Source: Tannerella forsythia (GTDB taxonomy: Bacteria > Bacteroidota > Bacteroidia > Bacteroidales > Tannerellaceae). Taken from it: a stretch of 43,813 nucleotides of DNA. Under the pieces are notes generated by a model, which worked only from the letters and a program-made list of their open reading frames with translations, had not been told where the DNA came from and searched no databases. The DNA is taken from the NCBI RefSeq assembly GCF_003860135.1, contig NZ_RQYN01000038.1, forward strand, positions 1-43,813, in the 5' to 3' direction. The translations under genes and the position numbers were made by a program. This document shows, piece by piece, positions 8,985-17,214 of the stretch (position 1 is the first letter of the stretch; each line of letters opens with the position of its first letter).

Positions 8985-10339
8985 GTACGGCAACACGAAC
9001 AACATTCGGCCGATTGGGTGTCGTGCTTGCTACCATCGGGAGCGCGGTCGGATTAGGCAATATCTGGCGTTTCCCGTATATGCTGGGCACCAATGGAGGC
9101 GGCGCGTTTCTGCTGATTTATCTTCTCTGCGTGTTGCTTCTCGGACTCCCGGCCGTCATCGCCGAGTTCTTCATCGGGCGACACACGCAACGCAATGCCG
9201 CCGGAGCCTTCAAAGCCATGGCCCCCGGTACGGCTTGGCGACTGGTCGGATACAACGGCGTCCTGATCGCGTTCCTGATTCTCGGCTTCTATTTCGTCAT
9301 TGCCGGATGGACTTTCGAGTACCTTTTTCAATCCGTCACCGAACCACTCGCAGGGAAAACGACGGCCGATTTCGAGACCGAATTCACCGATTTTTCATCC
9401 GGCGTCTTCCGACCCGTCTTTTGGACTCTGCTCTTTATCGGCCTTACACATTTCATCGTAACGATCGGTGTGAAGAACGGGATCGAACGGGCATCGAAAT
9501 TCCTGATGCCGCTCCTCTTCGCCATCATGATCTTGCTATGCGTACGCAGCCTGATGTTATCCGGTGCTCGCGAAGGGTTAGAGTTTCTTTTCAAACCCGA
9601 TTTCGGGAAAATCAACTCGTCCGTCGTGTTCAGCGCCATGGGACAAGCTTTCTTTTCGCTCAGCATCGGCATGGGATGCCTGATTACATACAGTTCGTAT
9701 TTTCACAAAAAAACCGACTTGCAACGTACCGCGATCGAAGTCGTGGTACTCGACACGCTCGTCGCACTGCTGGCCGGCGTAATGATTTTTCCGGCCGTCT
9801 TTCATTTCGGTGTCGAACCGACCGAAAAAGTTGCCCTCGTATTTATCACGCTACCCAATATTTTCGCTCAGATGCCTTTCGGAAACGTATGGGCTTTCAG
9901 CTTCTACCTCCTTCTGGGCGTAGCGGCGCTGACGTCTACCATCTCGCTCCACGAAGTAGCCACAGCCTACATTCACGAAGAACATGGCATCAAACGCCAA
10001 CGGGCAACCGTCTACGTATCGCTCGGCACCTGTATGCTGGCCATGCTCAGCTCACTCTCGTTCGGACTGATGAAAGACTGTACCCTCGTGGGGATGACTT
10101 TCTTCGACTGCCTCGATTTTCTGACCGCTAAAATCATGCTTCCCCTCGGCGGTATGCTCACCTGCATCTTTGTCGGGCATCGCGTAGACCAAAAAATCCT
10201 GAAAGCCGAACTGACGAACCAAGGCAGCGTACCATTCTACTTCTTCCGGACATACTGCTTTCTGGTCAAATACATCGCTCCCACAGGGATCGGGATGATT
10301 ATCCTTTATCAGTTCGGCGTCTTCAACATCGCCGGTTAA
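8981..10339 (+). CDS. sodium-dependent transporter, NSS/SNF family
   Basis: This 452-residue integral membrane protein of the neurotransmitter:sodium symporter family has the diagnostic first helix [20 protein letters not shown], where the unwound GxGN region and backbone carbonyls bind Na+ and substrate. About 11-12 membrane helices follow. Bacterial members usually import amino acids with Na+; the substrate here is not readable. It overlaps the LolD-like gene by ATGA, so the two are co-transcribed, although no functional link is known. The Na+ gradient could come from the decarboxylase pump encoded at 12.1-16.2 kb. Confidence 0.9.
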   Translation: MSTATRTTFGRLGVVLATIGSAVGLGNIWRFPYMLGTNGGGAFLLIYLLCVLLLGLPAVIAEFFIGRHTQRNAAGAFKAMAPGTAWRLVGYNGVLIAFLILGFYFVIAGWTFEYLFQSVTEPLAGKTTADFETEFTDFSSGVFRPVFWTLLFIGLTHFIVTIGVKNGIERASKFLMPLLFAIMILLCVRSLMLSGAREGLEFLFKPDFGKINSSVVFSAMGQAFFSLSIGMGCLITYSSYFHKKTDLQRTAIEVVVLDTLVALLAGVMIFPAVFHFGVEPTEKVALVFITLPNIFAQMPFGNVWAFSFYLLLGVAALTSTISLHEVATAYIHEEHGIKRQRATVYVSLGTCMLAMLSSLSFGLMKDCTLVGMTFFDCLDFLTAKIMLPLGGMLTCIFVGHRVDQKILKAELTNQGSVPFYFFRTYCFLVKYIAPTGIGMIILYQFGVFNIAG

Positions 10340-10340
10340 C

Positions 10341-10520
10341 GTTTAAGGGCGTTGTTGTACAACAACAGGGTCAAACATGCTGTTTAAGGGTCGTTGTTGT
10401 ACAACAACGGGGCAAAACATGCTGTGGGGCAAAACATGCTGTTTAAGGGTCGTTGTTGCACAACAACGGGGCAAAACACGCTGTTTTAATGTCGTTGTTG
10501 TACAACAACGCCTAAAAACC
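10341..10520. repeat. tandem 42-bp repeat array with 18-bp palindromes
   Basis: Four units begin GTTTAAGGGT or a variant at 10341, 10382, 10441 and 10483. Each contains the palindrome CGTTGTTGTACAACAACG (10351-10366 without its outer pair, 10392-10409, 10451-10468 with a T to C change in the centre, 10493-10510). Units are 42 bases long; a 17-base partial duplication of the unit end (10424-10440) makes one interval 59. The array begins two bases after the transporter stop and ends about 150 bases before pyrH. There are no unique spacers. The rest of the gap (10521-10648) shows nothing recognisable. Confidence 0.9.
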
Positions 10521-10648
10521 GGAATTTACACAGGGTGACCGGACGTTTTTGTCAGTTTCCGCACGAAGACGCGCGGTTCAAAAACGAAAAATCGGCCGAA
10601 GCATCCGTCCTTTTTTCTCTGTCGGCGCAAAATATCGCGGTTTTTGCC

Positions 10649-10656
10649 TACATTTG
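10649..10656 (+). promoter_or_regulatory. -7 element for pyrH
   Basis: TACATTTG is a perfect TAnnTTTG match, giving a start site near 10663 and a leader of about 10-20 bases. It rules out the much longer in-frame start at 10549. Confidence 0.6.
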
Positions 10657-10680
10657 TGGCCATTCAAAACAATGTTTAAG

Positions 10681-11388
10681 ATGAAATATAAAAGAATCTT
10701 ACTGAAGTTGAGTGGCGAATCGTTGATGGGTAACGCAGGATACGGCATTGACGAAACACGCCTCGCAGCGTATGCCACACAGATTAAGGAGATTGCCGAC
10801 ATGGGCATTCAAATCGCAATCGTCATCGGCGGAGGGAATATTTTTCGCGGACTGAGCGGCGCGGCGAAAGGCTTCGACCGGGTCAAAGGCGATCAGATGG
10901 GCATGCTGGCTACAGTCATCAACAGTTTGGCACTAAGCTCGGCGCTTCATGCCGCAGGAGTAAAGACTCATGTCATGACAGCCATTCGCATGGAACCGAT
11001 CGGCGAATATTACAGCAAAACACGCGCCATCGAACGCCTCGAAGCCGGAGAGATCGTGATTATCGCCGGCGGCACCGGCAACCCGTTCTTCACCACCGAC
11101 ACGGCCTCGTCGTTGCGCGGTATTGAAGTCGAAGCTGATGTAATGCTTAAGGGCACACGGGTAGACGGTATTTATACGGCCGACCCGGAGAAAGACCCCT
11201 CGGCCGTCAAATTCGACGAAATTACGTTCGACGAAATTTATCGTCGCAACCTGAAAGTCATGGACCTGACGGCTACGACGATGTGCAAGGAAAATGGTCT
11301 TCCGCTCATTGTATTCGATATGGACACCGTCGGAAATCTGAAAAAAGTGATGCTTGGAGAACCAATCGGCACGCGTGTGCACGATTGA
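10681..11388 (+). CDS. pyrH: UMP kinase
   Basis: This 235-residue amino-acid-kinase-fold enzyme phosphorylates UMP to UDP with ATP in pyrimidine nucleotide synthesis. Typical motifs are ILLKLSGESLMG at the N-terminus, IVIGGGNIFRG (phosphate-binding glycine loop) and GTGNPFFTTDTASSLR, characteristic of bacterial PyrH. It would be a cytoplasmic hexamer. I start at MKYKRILL, the family's usual beginning; an ATG three codons upstream (10672) is also possible. The gene has its own -7 element. The 281-base gap downstream holds a 12-base direct repeat (CTTCCGAATCCG at 11463 and 11499) and no clear terminator. Confidence 0.93.
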   Translation: MKYKRILLKLSGESLMGNAGYGIDETRLAAYATQIKEIADMGIQIAIVIGGGNIFRGLSGAAKGFDRVKGDQMGMLATVINSLALSSALHAAGVKTHVMTAIRMEPIGEYYSKTRAIERLEAGEIVIIAGGTGNPFFTTDTASSLRGIEVEADVMLKGTRVDGIYTADPEKDPSAVKFDEITFDEIYRRNLKVMDLTATTMCKENGLPLIVFDMDTVGNLKKVMLGEPIGTRVHD

Positions 11389-11626
11389 CGTTCGAAACAT
11401 TACCACAATCCTTTGTGCCGGATGATCAGCATGAAGCAGGATGCTTTCCCTCCCCCATCCTCCTTCCGAATCCGGCATTCTCGGGAGGCATAAGCGCTCT
11501 TCCGAATCCGCCTCTTCCCTGCTCCACTCCACCTCTCAGAACCAGCCAGTCTCCCATTTTCGACAAGATGTAAAAAAATAAATATTTCGCACACGGTGCT
11601 TTCACCTATGTTTCAATTTTATTTTA

Positions 11627-11634
11627 TACCTTTG
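11627..11634 (+). promoter_or_regulatory. -7 element for methylmalonyl-CoA cluster
   Basis: TACCTTTG, the commonest -7 form in this window, lies 36 bases before the epimerase ATG. It probably drives the whole 11.7-16.2 kb cluster, since no equally good element was found between those genes. Confidence 0.6.
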
Positions 11635-11669
11635 TCCGATAATTACTAACATATAAATAAAGATTTACT

Positions 11670-12071
11670 ATGGAAATTTCGCACATTGAGCATCTTGGCA
11701 TTGCCGTTAACAGCATTGAGGAACATCGTCCTTATTACGAACAGGTATTAGGACTTACATGTTACAGTATTGAAGAAGTACCCGACCAGAAAGTGAAAAC
11801 AGCGTTTTTCAAAGTCGGACAAACGAAAATCGAATTACTGGAGCCTACCAGCCCCGACAGTACCATCGCCAAATTTATCGAAAAACGAGGCGAAGGGATT
11901 CATCACATCGCATTTGCCGTTCCCGACGTACAGCAGTCGCTCGATGAAGCAGCCTCGAAAGGCGTACAACTCATCGACAAAGCCCCGCGTCCCGGCGCCG
12001 AAGGACTTCAAATCGCTTTCCTACACCCCAAATCGACACGAGGCGTACTCACCGAACTGTGCATGAAATAA
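11670..12071 (+). CDS. mce: methylmalonyl-CoA epimerase
   Basis: A 133-residue vicinal-oxygen-chelate protein interconverts (S)- and (R)-methylmalonyl-CoA. Expected metal ligands are visible: H8 in IEHLGIAV, H79 in GIHHIAFAV and E129 in LTELCMK. Length and motifs fit the family exactly. It opens the propionate cluster, supplying the epimer used by the decarboxylase encoded 37 bases downstream; methylmalonyl-CoA mutase itself is not in the window. Cytoplasmic. Confidence 0.93.
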   Translation: MEISHIEHLGIAVNSIEEHRPYYEQVLGLTCYSIEEVPDQKVKTAFFKVGQTKIELLEPTSPDSTIAKFIEKRGEGIHHIAFAVPDVQQSLDEAASKGVQLIDKAPRPGAEGLQIAFLHPKSTRGVLTELCMK

Positions 12072-12108
12072 TTTTGCCACGAATATTAACTACTAACATC
12101 AAAAAATA

Positions 12109-13662
12109 ATGAGTAACCAACTTGAAAAGATAAAAGAACTGATCGCCTTGCGTGAAAAAGCACGTCTGGGCGGCGGTGAAAAAGCGATCGAAAAACAGCA
12201 CGAAAGAGGGAAATATACGGCTCGCGAACGAATTAACATGCTGCTCGATGAAGGTAGCTTCGAAGAAATGGACATGTTTGTCGAACATCGCTGTGTGAAC
12301 TTCGGACAAGAGAAGAAGAAAATCCTCGGCGACGGTGTAGTAACCGGCTGCGGTACGATCAGCGGACGACTCGTCTATGTGTTCGCACAAGACTTCACCG
12401 TCTTCGGCGGCTCCTTGTCGGAAGCAATGGCACAAAAAATTTGCAAAGTGATGGATATGGCCATGAAAATGGGAGCGCCCTGTATCGGAATCAACGACTC
12501 GGGAGGTGCCCGTATTCAGGAAGGTATCAACGCGTTGGCCGGCTATTCGGAAATCTTCCAGCGCAACATTCTCGCGTCGGGTGTCATCCCGCAGATTTCG
12601 GGAATTTTCGGGCCGTGCGCCGGTGGCGCCGTTTACTCACCGGCATTGACCGACTTCACCCTCATGACCGAAGGTACCTCGTACATGTTCCTCACCGGAC
12701 CAAAAGTGGTGAAAACCGTAACAGGCGAAGATGTGACACAGGAAAATCTGGGTGGAGCAAGCGTTCACTCTACGAAATCGGGAGTTACCCACTTCACGGC
12801 GGCTACCGAAGAAGAAGGACTTGCCATGATTCGCCAATTACTCAGCTATATCCCGCAGAACAATCTGGAAGAAGCTCCCTATGTGGAATGCAACGACCCG
12901 ATCGACCGCCTCGACGACAACCTGAACGAGATCATCCCCGACAGTGCCAATCAAGCCTACGACATGTACGAAGTGATCCGGACGATTGTCGATAACAACG
13001 AATTCTTCGAAATACAGCCCAGCTACGCCAAAAATATCATCATTGGTTTTGCTCGATTCAACGGTCAGTCGGTCGGCATCGTAGCCAACCAACCCAAATT
13101 CCTCGCAGGAGTACTGGATTGCAACGCATCACGTAAAGGCGCGCGTTTCGTACGTTTCTGCGACGCTTTCAACATTCCGATCGTTACCCTCGTCGACGTG
13201 CCCGGCTTCCTTCCCGGAACAGGACAGGAATACAATGCGGTGATCCTGCACGGAGCCAAGCTGCTTTACGCATACGGCGAAGCAACCGTGCCCAAAGTGA
13301 CCGTTACATTGCGCAAATCGTACGGTGGATCGCACATCGTGATGAGCTGTAAGCAACTGCGCGGAGACATGAACTACGCATGGCCGACAGCCGAAATCGC
13401 CGTAATGGGTGGATCGGGTGCTGCCGAAGTACTGTATGCCAAAGAACTGAAGGAAGCGGCTGATCCCGCGGCACTCATGGCCGAAAAAGTGGCAGAATAC
13501 AACAAAGTCTTCGCCAACCCGTATAACGCTGCCAAATACGGCTATATCGACGATGTGATCGAACCGCGTAATACGCGATTCCGCATCATTCGCGCTTTGC
13601 AGCAACTTCAAACGAAGAAACTGACGAATCCCGCGAAGAAACACGGAAATATTCCTTTGTAA
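12109..13662 (+). CDS. mmdA: methylmalonyl-CoA decarboxylase/propionyl-CoA carboxylase carboxyltransferase subunit
   Basis: This 517-residue crotonase-fold carboxyltransferase moves CO2 between methylmalonyl-CoA and carrier-bound biotin. The N-terminal half has [14 protein letters not shown] and [17 protein letters not shown] (acyl-CoA site and oxyanion loop). The C-terminal half has [20 protein letters not shown] and [15 protein letters not shown] (biotin half-site). With the downstream carrier and Na+ pump it should act as a sodium-translocating methylmalonyl-CoA decarboxylase, producing propionyl-CoA during succinate fermentation. Use as the beta subunit of a carboxylase is possible but no biotin carboxylase gene is nearby. 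It probably docks at the inner membrane face. Confidence 0.93.
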   Translation: MSNQLEKIKELIALREKARLGGGEKAIEKQHERGKYTARERINMLLDEGSFEEMDMFVEHRCVNFGQEKKKILGDGVVTGCGTISGRLVYVFAQDFTVFGGSLSEAMAQKICKVMDMAMKMGAPCIGINDSGGARIQEGINALAGYSEIFQRNILASGVIPQISGIFGPCAGGAVYSPALTDFTLMTEGTSYMFLTGPKVVKTVTGEDVTQENLGGASVHSTKSGVTHFTAATEEEGLAMIRQLLSYIPQNNLEEAPYVECNDPIDRLDDNLNEIIPDSANQAYDMYEVIRTIVDNNEFFEIQPSYAKNIIIGFARFNGQSVGIVANQPKFLAGVLDCNASRKGARFVRFCDAFNIPIVTLVDVPGFLPGTGQEYNAVILHGAKLLYAYGEATVPKVTVTLRKSYGGSHIVMSCKQLRGDMNYAWPTAEIAVMGGSGAAEVLYAKELKEAADPAALMAEKVAEYNKVFANPYNAAKYGYIDDVIEPRNTRFRIIRALQQLQTKKLTNPAKKHGNIPL

Positions 13663-13683
13663 CAATCAATAAACACACGTAAA

Positions 13684-14568
13684 ATGAGAAAAACAGGAAT
13701 GATTCTGGCTGTACTGATGCTGATCGGCAGTTTCTGTGCCAACGGACAGTCTACTTCTTCCATGCGGCTCAACGAAGTACTCGTCATCAACGTCGATAAT
13801 TTCGTCGACGCGTACGGCGCGCGGAACGGATGGATTGAACTGTATAACAATTCGCCCGGAACAGTCGACATCAGAGGATGCTATATCACGAACGATAAGA
13901 ACAACCCCAAAAAATACATGATCCCGAAAGGTGATGTAAAAACAAAAATCGCTCCTCGTCAACATGTATTATTCTGGGCAGACAACAAGCCGTCACACGG
14001 CACGTTTCACTTGAATTTCAAACTCGATCCCGATAAAGAGAACGAACTCTTCCTTTACGACTCGGACGGAAGAACATTGATCGATCATGTCACGATCCCT
14101 GCCGGTCAACAGCCGGACGTCAGTTATGGCCTGACACTGGATGGCACAGGTACATGGGAAATCCTCTCCAGAGCAACCCCCGACACGAACAACAAAACAC
14201 TCGATTCGAACGAAAAGATTGAAAACTTCAAGCAAAACGACTCTTGGGGCGTGGGCATGACACTCACGGCCATGACCGTCGTATTTCTGGGATTGTTGAT
14301 TCTGTTTATCGTATTTAAGCAAGTGGGCAAAACCGCCATCCAAATGAGTCGCCGCAGAGCAGAGAAAGTCAGCGGAGGACGTCCGGTAGCCGGCAATGCC
14401 AACGAACCCGGAGCAGTCTTCGCAGCCATCGCAACGGCTCTGTACGAGGTGGCGGAAGATGCGCATGACTATGAGAATACGGTATTGACGATTCATAAGG
14501 TCGCACGAACTTATTCGCCGTGGAGCTCGAAAATCTACGGATTACGCAGCATGCCGGATAAAAAGTGA
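13684..14568 (+). CDS. lamin-tail domain fused to OadG-like gamma subunit
   Basis: A 294-residue protein with a signal peptide (cleavage near residues 21-22, CANGQ), a lamin-tail-like beta domain at about 27-160 (LNEVLVINVDNFVDAYGARN, GWIELYNNSPGTVDIRGCYI) and a single membrane helix at about 196-217 (TLTAMTVVFLGLLILFIVF), as in OadG/MmdD small subunits. Gamma subunits normally have only about 80-110 residues and assemble the carboxyltransferase with the Na+-pumping beta subunit. Here the added domain would face the periplasm, and the C-terminal about 80 residues the cytoplasm. Its place between carboxyltransferase and biotin carrier supports the subunit role. The job of the lamin-tail domain is unknown. 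Confidence 0.82.
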   Translation: MRKTGMILAVLMLIGSFCANGQSTSSMRLNEVLVINVDNFVDAYGARNGWIELYNNSPGTVDIRGCYITNDKNNPKKYMIPKGDVKTKIAPRQHVLFWADNKPSHGTFHLNFKLDPDKENELFLYDSDGRTLIDHVTIPAGQQPDVSYGLTLDGTGTWEILSRATPDTNNKTLDSNEKIENFKQNDSWGVGMTLTAMTVVFLGLLILFIVFKQVGKTAIQMSRRRAEKVSGGRPVAGNANEPGAVFAAIATALYEVAEDAHDYENTVLTIHKVARTYSPWSSKIYGLRSMPDKK

Positions 14569-14614
14569 ACGAGAGAAAAGGTCTTATTTTGTACAATTAT
14601 TAACAATTAAATCA

Positions 14615-15046
14615 ATGAAACAATTTAAATATACAATCAACGGCAACATCTATAACGTGACGGTAAACCGTGTAGAAGATGATATCGCAGAAGTGGAAGT
14701 GAATGGTACGCCGTACAAGGTAATGATGGACAAACCGGCGAAAAAGACGGTAGCCGCCGTTAAGCGACCGGCACAAGCTCCCACGACATCGACCGGCGCA
14801 CCGGTCGTTGCGCGTCCGTCAAGTGGCGGAGGCAAAGGGGCCATTAAATCACCGCTACCTGGAGTTATCTTGAGCATCGACTGCAAGGTGGGTGATACCG
14901 TTAAAAAAGGGCAAAAATTGCTCGTTCTCGAAGCGATGAAGATGGAAAATACCATCCCGGCCGACCGCGACGGAGAAATTGCTGAAATCAAAGTGAACAA
15001 AGGCGATTCTGTACTGGAAGGTACCGATTTGATCATTCTTAAATAA
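14615..15046 (+). CDS. mmdC: biotin carboxyl carrier subunit
   Basis: A 143-residue carrier has a short N-terminal beta domain, a Pro/Ala/Thr-rich flexible linker (about residues 41-70) and a biotinyl domain with the biotinylation motif EAMKME; K109 would carry biotin. It shuttles CO2 from the carboxyltransferase to the membrane beta subunit. The linker length fits swinging-arm carriers of sodium-translocating decarboxylases. The next start follows the stop by 8 bases. Confidence 0.92.
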   Translation: MKQFKYTINGNIYNVTVNRVEDDIAEVEVNGTPYKVMMDKPAKKTVAAVKRPAQAPTTSTGAPVVARPSSGGGKGAIKSPLPGVILSIDCKVGDTVKKGQKLLVLEAMKMENTIPADRDGEIAEIKVNKGDSVLEGTDLIILK

Positions 15047-15054
15047 GGAAAGTC

Positions 15055-16218
15055 ATGCAGGAAAGCTTCTTATCATTTTTGGGAGAGAACATGCAGACGT
15101 TTCTCTCCTATACAGGATTTGCCAATGCAACAGGAGGGCACTTGATTATGATCCTGATCGGACTCCTATTTATCTTTTTGGCAATCAGATACGAGTTCGA
15201 ACCCATGCTGCTGATCCCGATCGGATTCGGTATCCTGATCGGTAACATTCCGTTCAAAGATGCGGGATTGCAAGTGGGAATTTATGAAGAAGGCTCCGTA
15301 CTTAACATCTTGTATCAGGGGGTGGTGAAAGGATGGTATCCCCCACTGATCTTTTTAGGTATTGGCGCAATGACGGACTTCTCGGCATTGATTTCCAACC
15401 CCAAGCTGATGTTGATTGGAGCAGCGGCTCAATTCGGTATTTTCGGCGCTTATATCATTGCATTGCAAATGGGATTCGAGCCGAGTCAGGCCGGAGCCAT
15501 CGGTATCATCGGTGGTGCGGACGGCCCTACGGCCATCTTCCTTTCATCCAAGTTAGCCCCTAACCTGATGGGAGCCATCGCGGTGTCAGCCTATTCGTAC
15601 ATGGCGCTCGTGCCGATCATCCAACCGCCGTTTATGCGTATACTAACGACGAAAAAGGAACGGCTGATCCGTATGAAACCTCCGCGTGCCGTATCGCAGA
15701 CCGAGAAGATTATCTTCCCGATCATCGGACTTTTGCTCACGTGTTTCCTTGTTCCGTCGGGCCTACCGCTCTTAGGGATGCTCTTCTTTGGAAATCTGTT
15801 AAAAGAAAGTGGAGTAACGCGTCGTTTAGCAGAGACTGCCCGCGGTCCGCTAATCGATACGATCACGATTCTGTTGGGGGTAACAGTCGGTGCCTCTACA
15901 CAAGCGACCCAGTTCCTTACTTGGGACTCCATTAAGATCTTTATGCTGGGAGCCTTGTCATTCGTGATTGCTACGTGTGCTGGAATTCTGTTCGTGAAGT
16001 TCTTCAATATTTTCCTGAAAGAAGGCAACAAGATCAACCCTCTGATCGGAAACTCCGGAGTATCTGCCGTACCGGATTCGGCGCGTATTTCGCAAACAGT
16101 CGGGTTGGAATACGATCCGAGCAACTACTTGCTGATGCACGCCATGGGGCCGAATGTGGCAGGCGTAATCGGATCAGCTGTTGCAGCCGGTATTCTGTTG
16201 GGATTCCTGGGCGGATAA
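15055..16218 (+). CDS. mmdB: sodium-translocating decarboxylase beta subunit
   Basis: This 387-residue polytopic membrane protein decarboxylates carboxybiotin and exports Na+. The family motif GGADGPTAIF with an aspartate near residue 156 matches the conserved Na+-binding region, and MALVPIIQPP and GNSGVSAVPDSARISQ are also family hallmarks. It ends the propionate cluster. Members are usually 375-435 residues. The Na+ gradient made here could support the NSS transporter at 9 kb. A strong hairpin 32 bases downstream (16251-16287) may terminate the operon, although it also belongs to the intron remnant on the other strand. Confidence 0.94.
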   Translation: MQESFLSFLGENMQTFLSYTGFANATGGHLIMILIGLLFIFLAIRYEFEPMLLIPIGFGILIGNIPFKDAGLQVGIYEEGSVLNILYQGVVKGWYPPLIFLGIGAMTDFSALISNPKLMLIGAAAQFGIFGAYIIALQMGFEPSQAGAIGIIGGADGPTAIFLSSKLAPNLMGAIAVSAYSYMALVPIIQPPFMRILTTKKERLIRMKPPRAVSQTEKIIFPIIGLLLTCFLVPSGLPLLGMLFFGNLLKESGVTRRLAETARGPLIDTITILLGVTVGASTQATQFLTWDSIKIFMLGALSFVIATCAGILFVKFFNIFLKEGNKINPLIGNSGVSAVPDSARISQTVGLEYDPSNYLLMHAMGPNVAGVIGSAVAAGILLGFLGG

Positions 16219-16239
16219 TTGATCATACCGATTCTACCA

Positions 16240-16329
16240 ATCGAGTAGGAGGAAAACGAAGTAGTTTTCTTCCTACTTTCGTTTTCCGACCTCTCACACC
16301 ACCGTACAAGCGGTTTCGCATACGGCGGT
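16240..16329 (-). mobile_element. 3' end of a group II intron (domains 5 and 6), remnant
   Basis: Read on the minus strand, 16329-16298 forms a 32-base domain-5 hairpin: ACCGCCGTA pairs with TACGGTGGT, upper stem GCG/CGC closes an AAAC loop, and a two-base TT bulge sits on the 3' side. The lower stem holds the CGC catalytic-triad position. Next come GTGAGAGG, a 14-bp domain-6-like stem (16287-16273 with 16264-16251), and the terminal CCTACTCGAT ending at 16240. No reverse-transcriptase reading frame is found upstream in that orientation, so the rest of the intron appears lost. The bulge and loop differ from usual domain 5 sequences, suggesting decay. Confidence 0.68.
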
Positions 16330-16370
16330 TTCACAATCTATATGCATTTGCTTATGATGCGAATCCAGCG

Positions 16371-16553
16371 TTAAAAAATAAGATACAAGAAAGCGAGCGC
16401 CAATTTTCCGAAGATGTGCACCAGTAGTCCGTTGGTTGATCTTACTTTCATCGCTCTTTGAATATTTGTTTTTTTGTTCAGCCAATTAATGTCATCTCCC
16501 CAAGCCTGTTTGAAGACCGTTAGACCCAAATTACGCGATGCACTGTTCGGCGT
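16371..16553 (-). pseudogene. unrecognised truncated reading frame
   Basis: A frame of 60 sense codons, bounded by a stop upstream and a stop at 16371-16373, has no ATG near its beginning; the only Met lies mid-way. It includes AWGDDINWLNKK and GLLVHIFGKLALAFLYLIF. The mixed polar then hydrophobic composition looks protein-like and could be the C-terminal scrap of a mobile-element gene next to the intron remnant. I do not recognise the family, and chance is possible. Confidence 0.25.
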
Positions 16554-16560
16554 TTATTAA

Positions 16561-16810
16561 TAATGGACGTACGAATGTACGACGATGATTATGTCAGGCT
16601 TACAGCCCTCCGCCGAGATGCGATGACTTTTTCCCCAACGCTTCGCATTGGGCTGAATTAAGGCGCCCTTTCGGGGCTTTTACAACAATCAGCCTTCAGC
16701 CGGCCAACAACTCCACAAATAAACATCTCAACATTTCAACAACTCAATACCCGAAGAGCATACAAGGGCTGAAAGCCCGGATTATTTCAGCCCCATCCCG
16801 CAAGGGTGGG
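16561..16810. repeat. gene-free stretch with several hairpins
   Basis: Several inverted repeats follow each other: CGTAC/GTACG at about 16567-16580, CCCAA/TTGGG at 16634-16652, GCCCTTTCGGGGC with a T run at 16665-16682, and GGGCTGAAA (16766-16774) with TTTCAGCCC (16785-16793). A partial AACAACTCAA...CCCGAAG word is at about 16738-16756. These look like degraded dispersed palindromic elements. No reading frame here looks genuine. Confidence 0.5.
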
Positions 16811-16942
16811 GGATCGACATCCGAAGGCCTGAATGAAATTCATGCTTATTTCTTCTATTGCGGAATCTGAGATGAATATGTCATTCCGAATATAGTGAGG
16901 AATCTCACACCGAAAAAGAACGAGATTCATCGCTCGCGCTTT

Positions 16943-17093
16943 GAATGACAAATGTCCGAACGCGAATTTCGCAAATAACCGCGAATCAACGCAAATTAAA
17001 CTGGTAAAACTTGTCATAGACTTGTGCAACTTGTGGTTAAATGCTTACTTCTGACTGACAACTCAACAATTCAACAACTCAACGCCCGAAGGG
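16943..17093 (+). repeat. mosaic dispersed repeat, copy A
   Basis: This stretch contains in order: a CGAATTTCGCAAAT block (16954-16976), a block whose reverse complement begins CCACAAGTTGCACAAGTC (17006-17036), and AACAACTCAACGCCCGAAGG (17073-17092). The first and third blocks recur in the same order and orientation at 19507-19703; the second recurs inverted at 25643-25672. No coding frame is supported. Confidence 0.7.
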
Positions 17094-17160
17094 CTTCACT
17101 CTTCGTTTTTCACTTTCCCATAACCATTCATACATCTGGTGTGATGTTCAAAAAAAATCG

Positions 17161-17168
17161 TACCTTTG
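17161..17168 (+). promoter_or_regulatory. -7 element for gpmI
   Basis: TACCTTTG, a perfect -7 match, lies 46 bases before the gpmI ATG. Confidence 0.6.
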
Positions 17169-17214
17169 TCGGCTGAATGATAGAGACAAAAAACAAATCA
17201 AATTCAAAAAATCA

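Noticed and set aside
10341-10520. CRISPR array
   Set aside because: Units adjoin directly with 42-base period and no unique spacers; no cas genes in the window.
10549-10680. Extended N-terminus of pyrH
   Set aside because: The -7 element at 10649 lies inside it and the 44 additional residues do not resemble PyrH.
11389-11669. Gene in the pyrH to epimerase gap
   Set aside because: No frame with a plausible start and domain; only a 12-base direct repeat and a promoter are visible.
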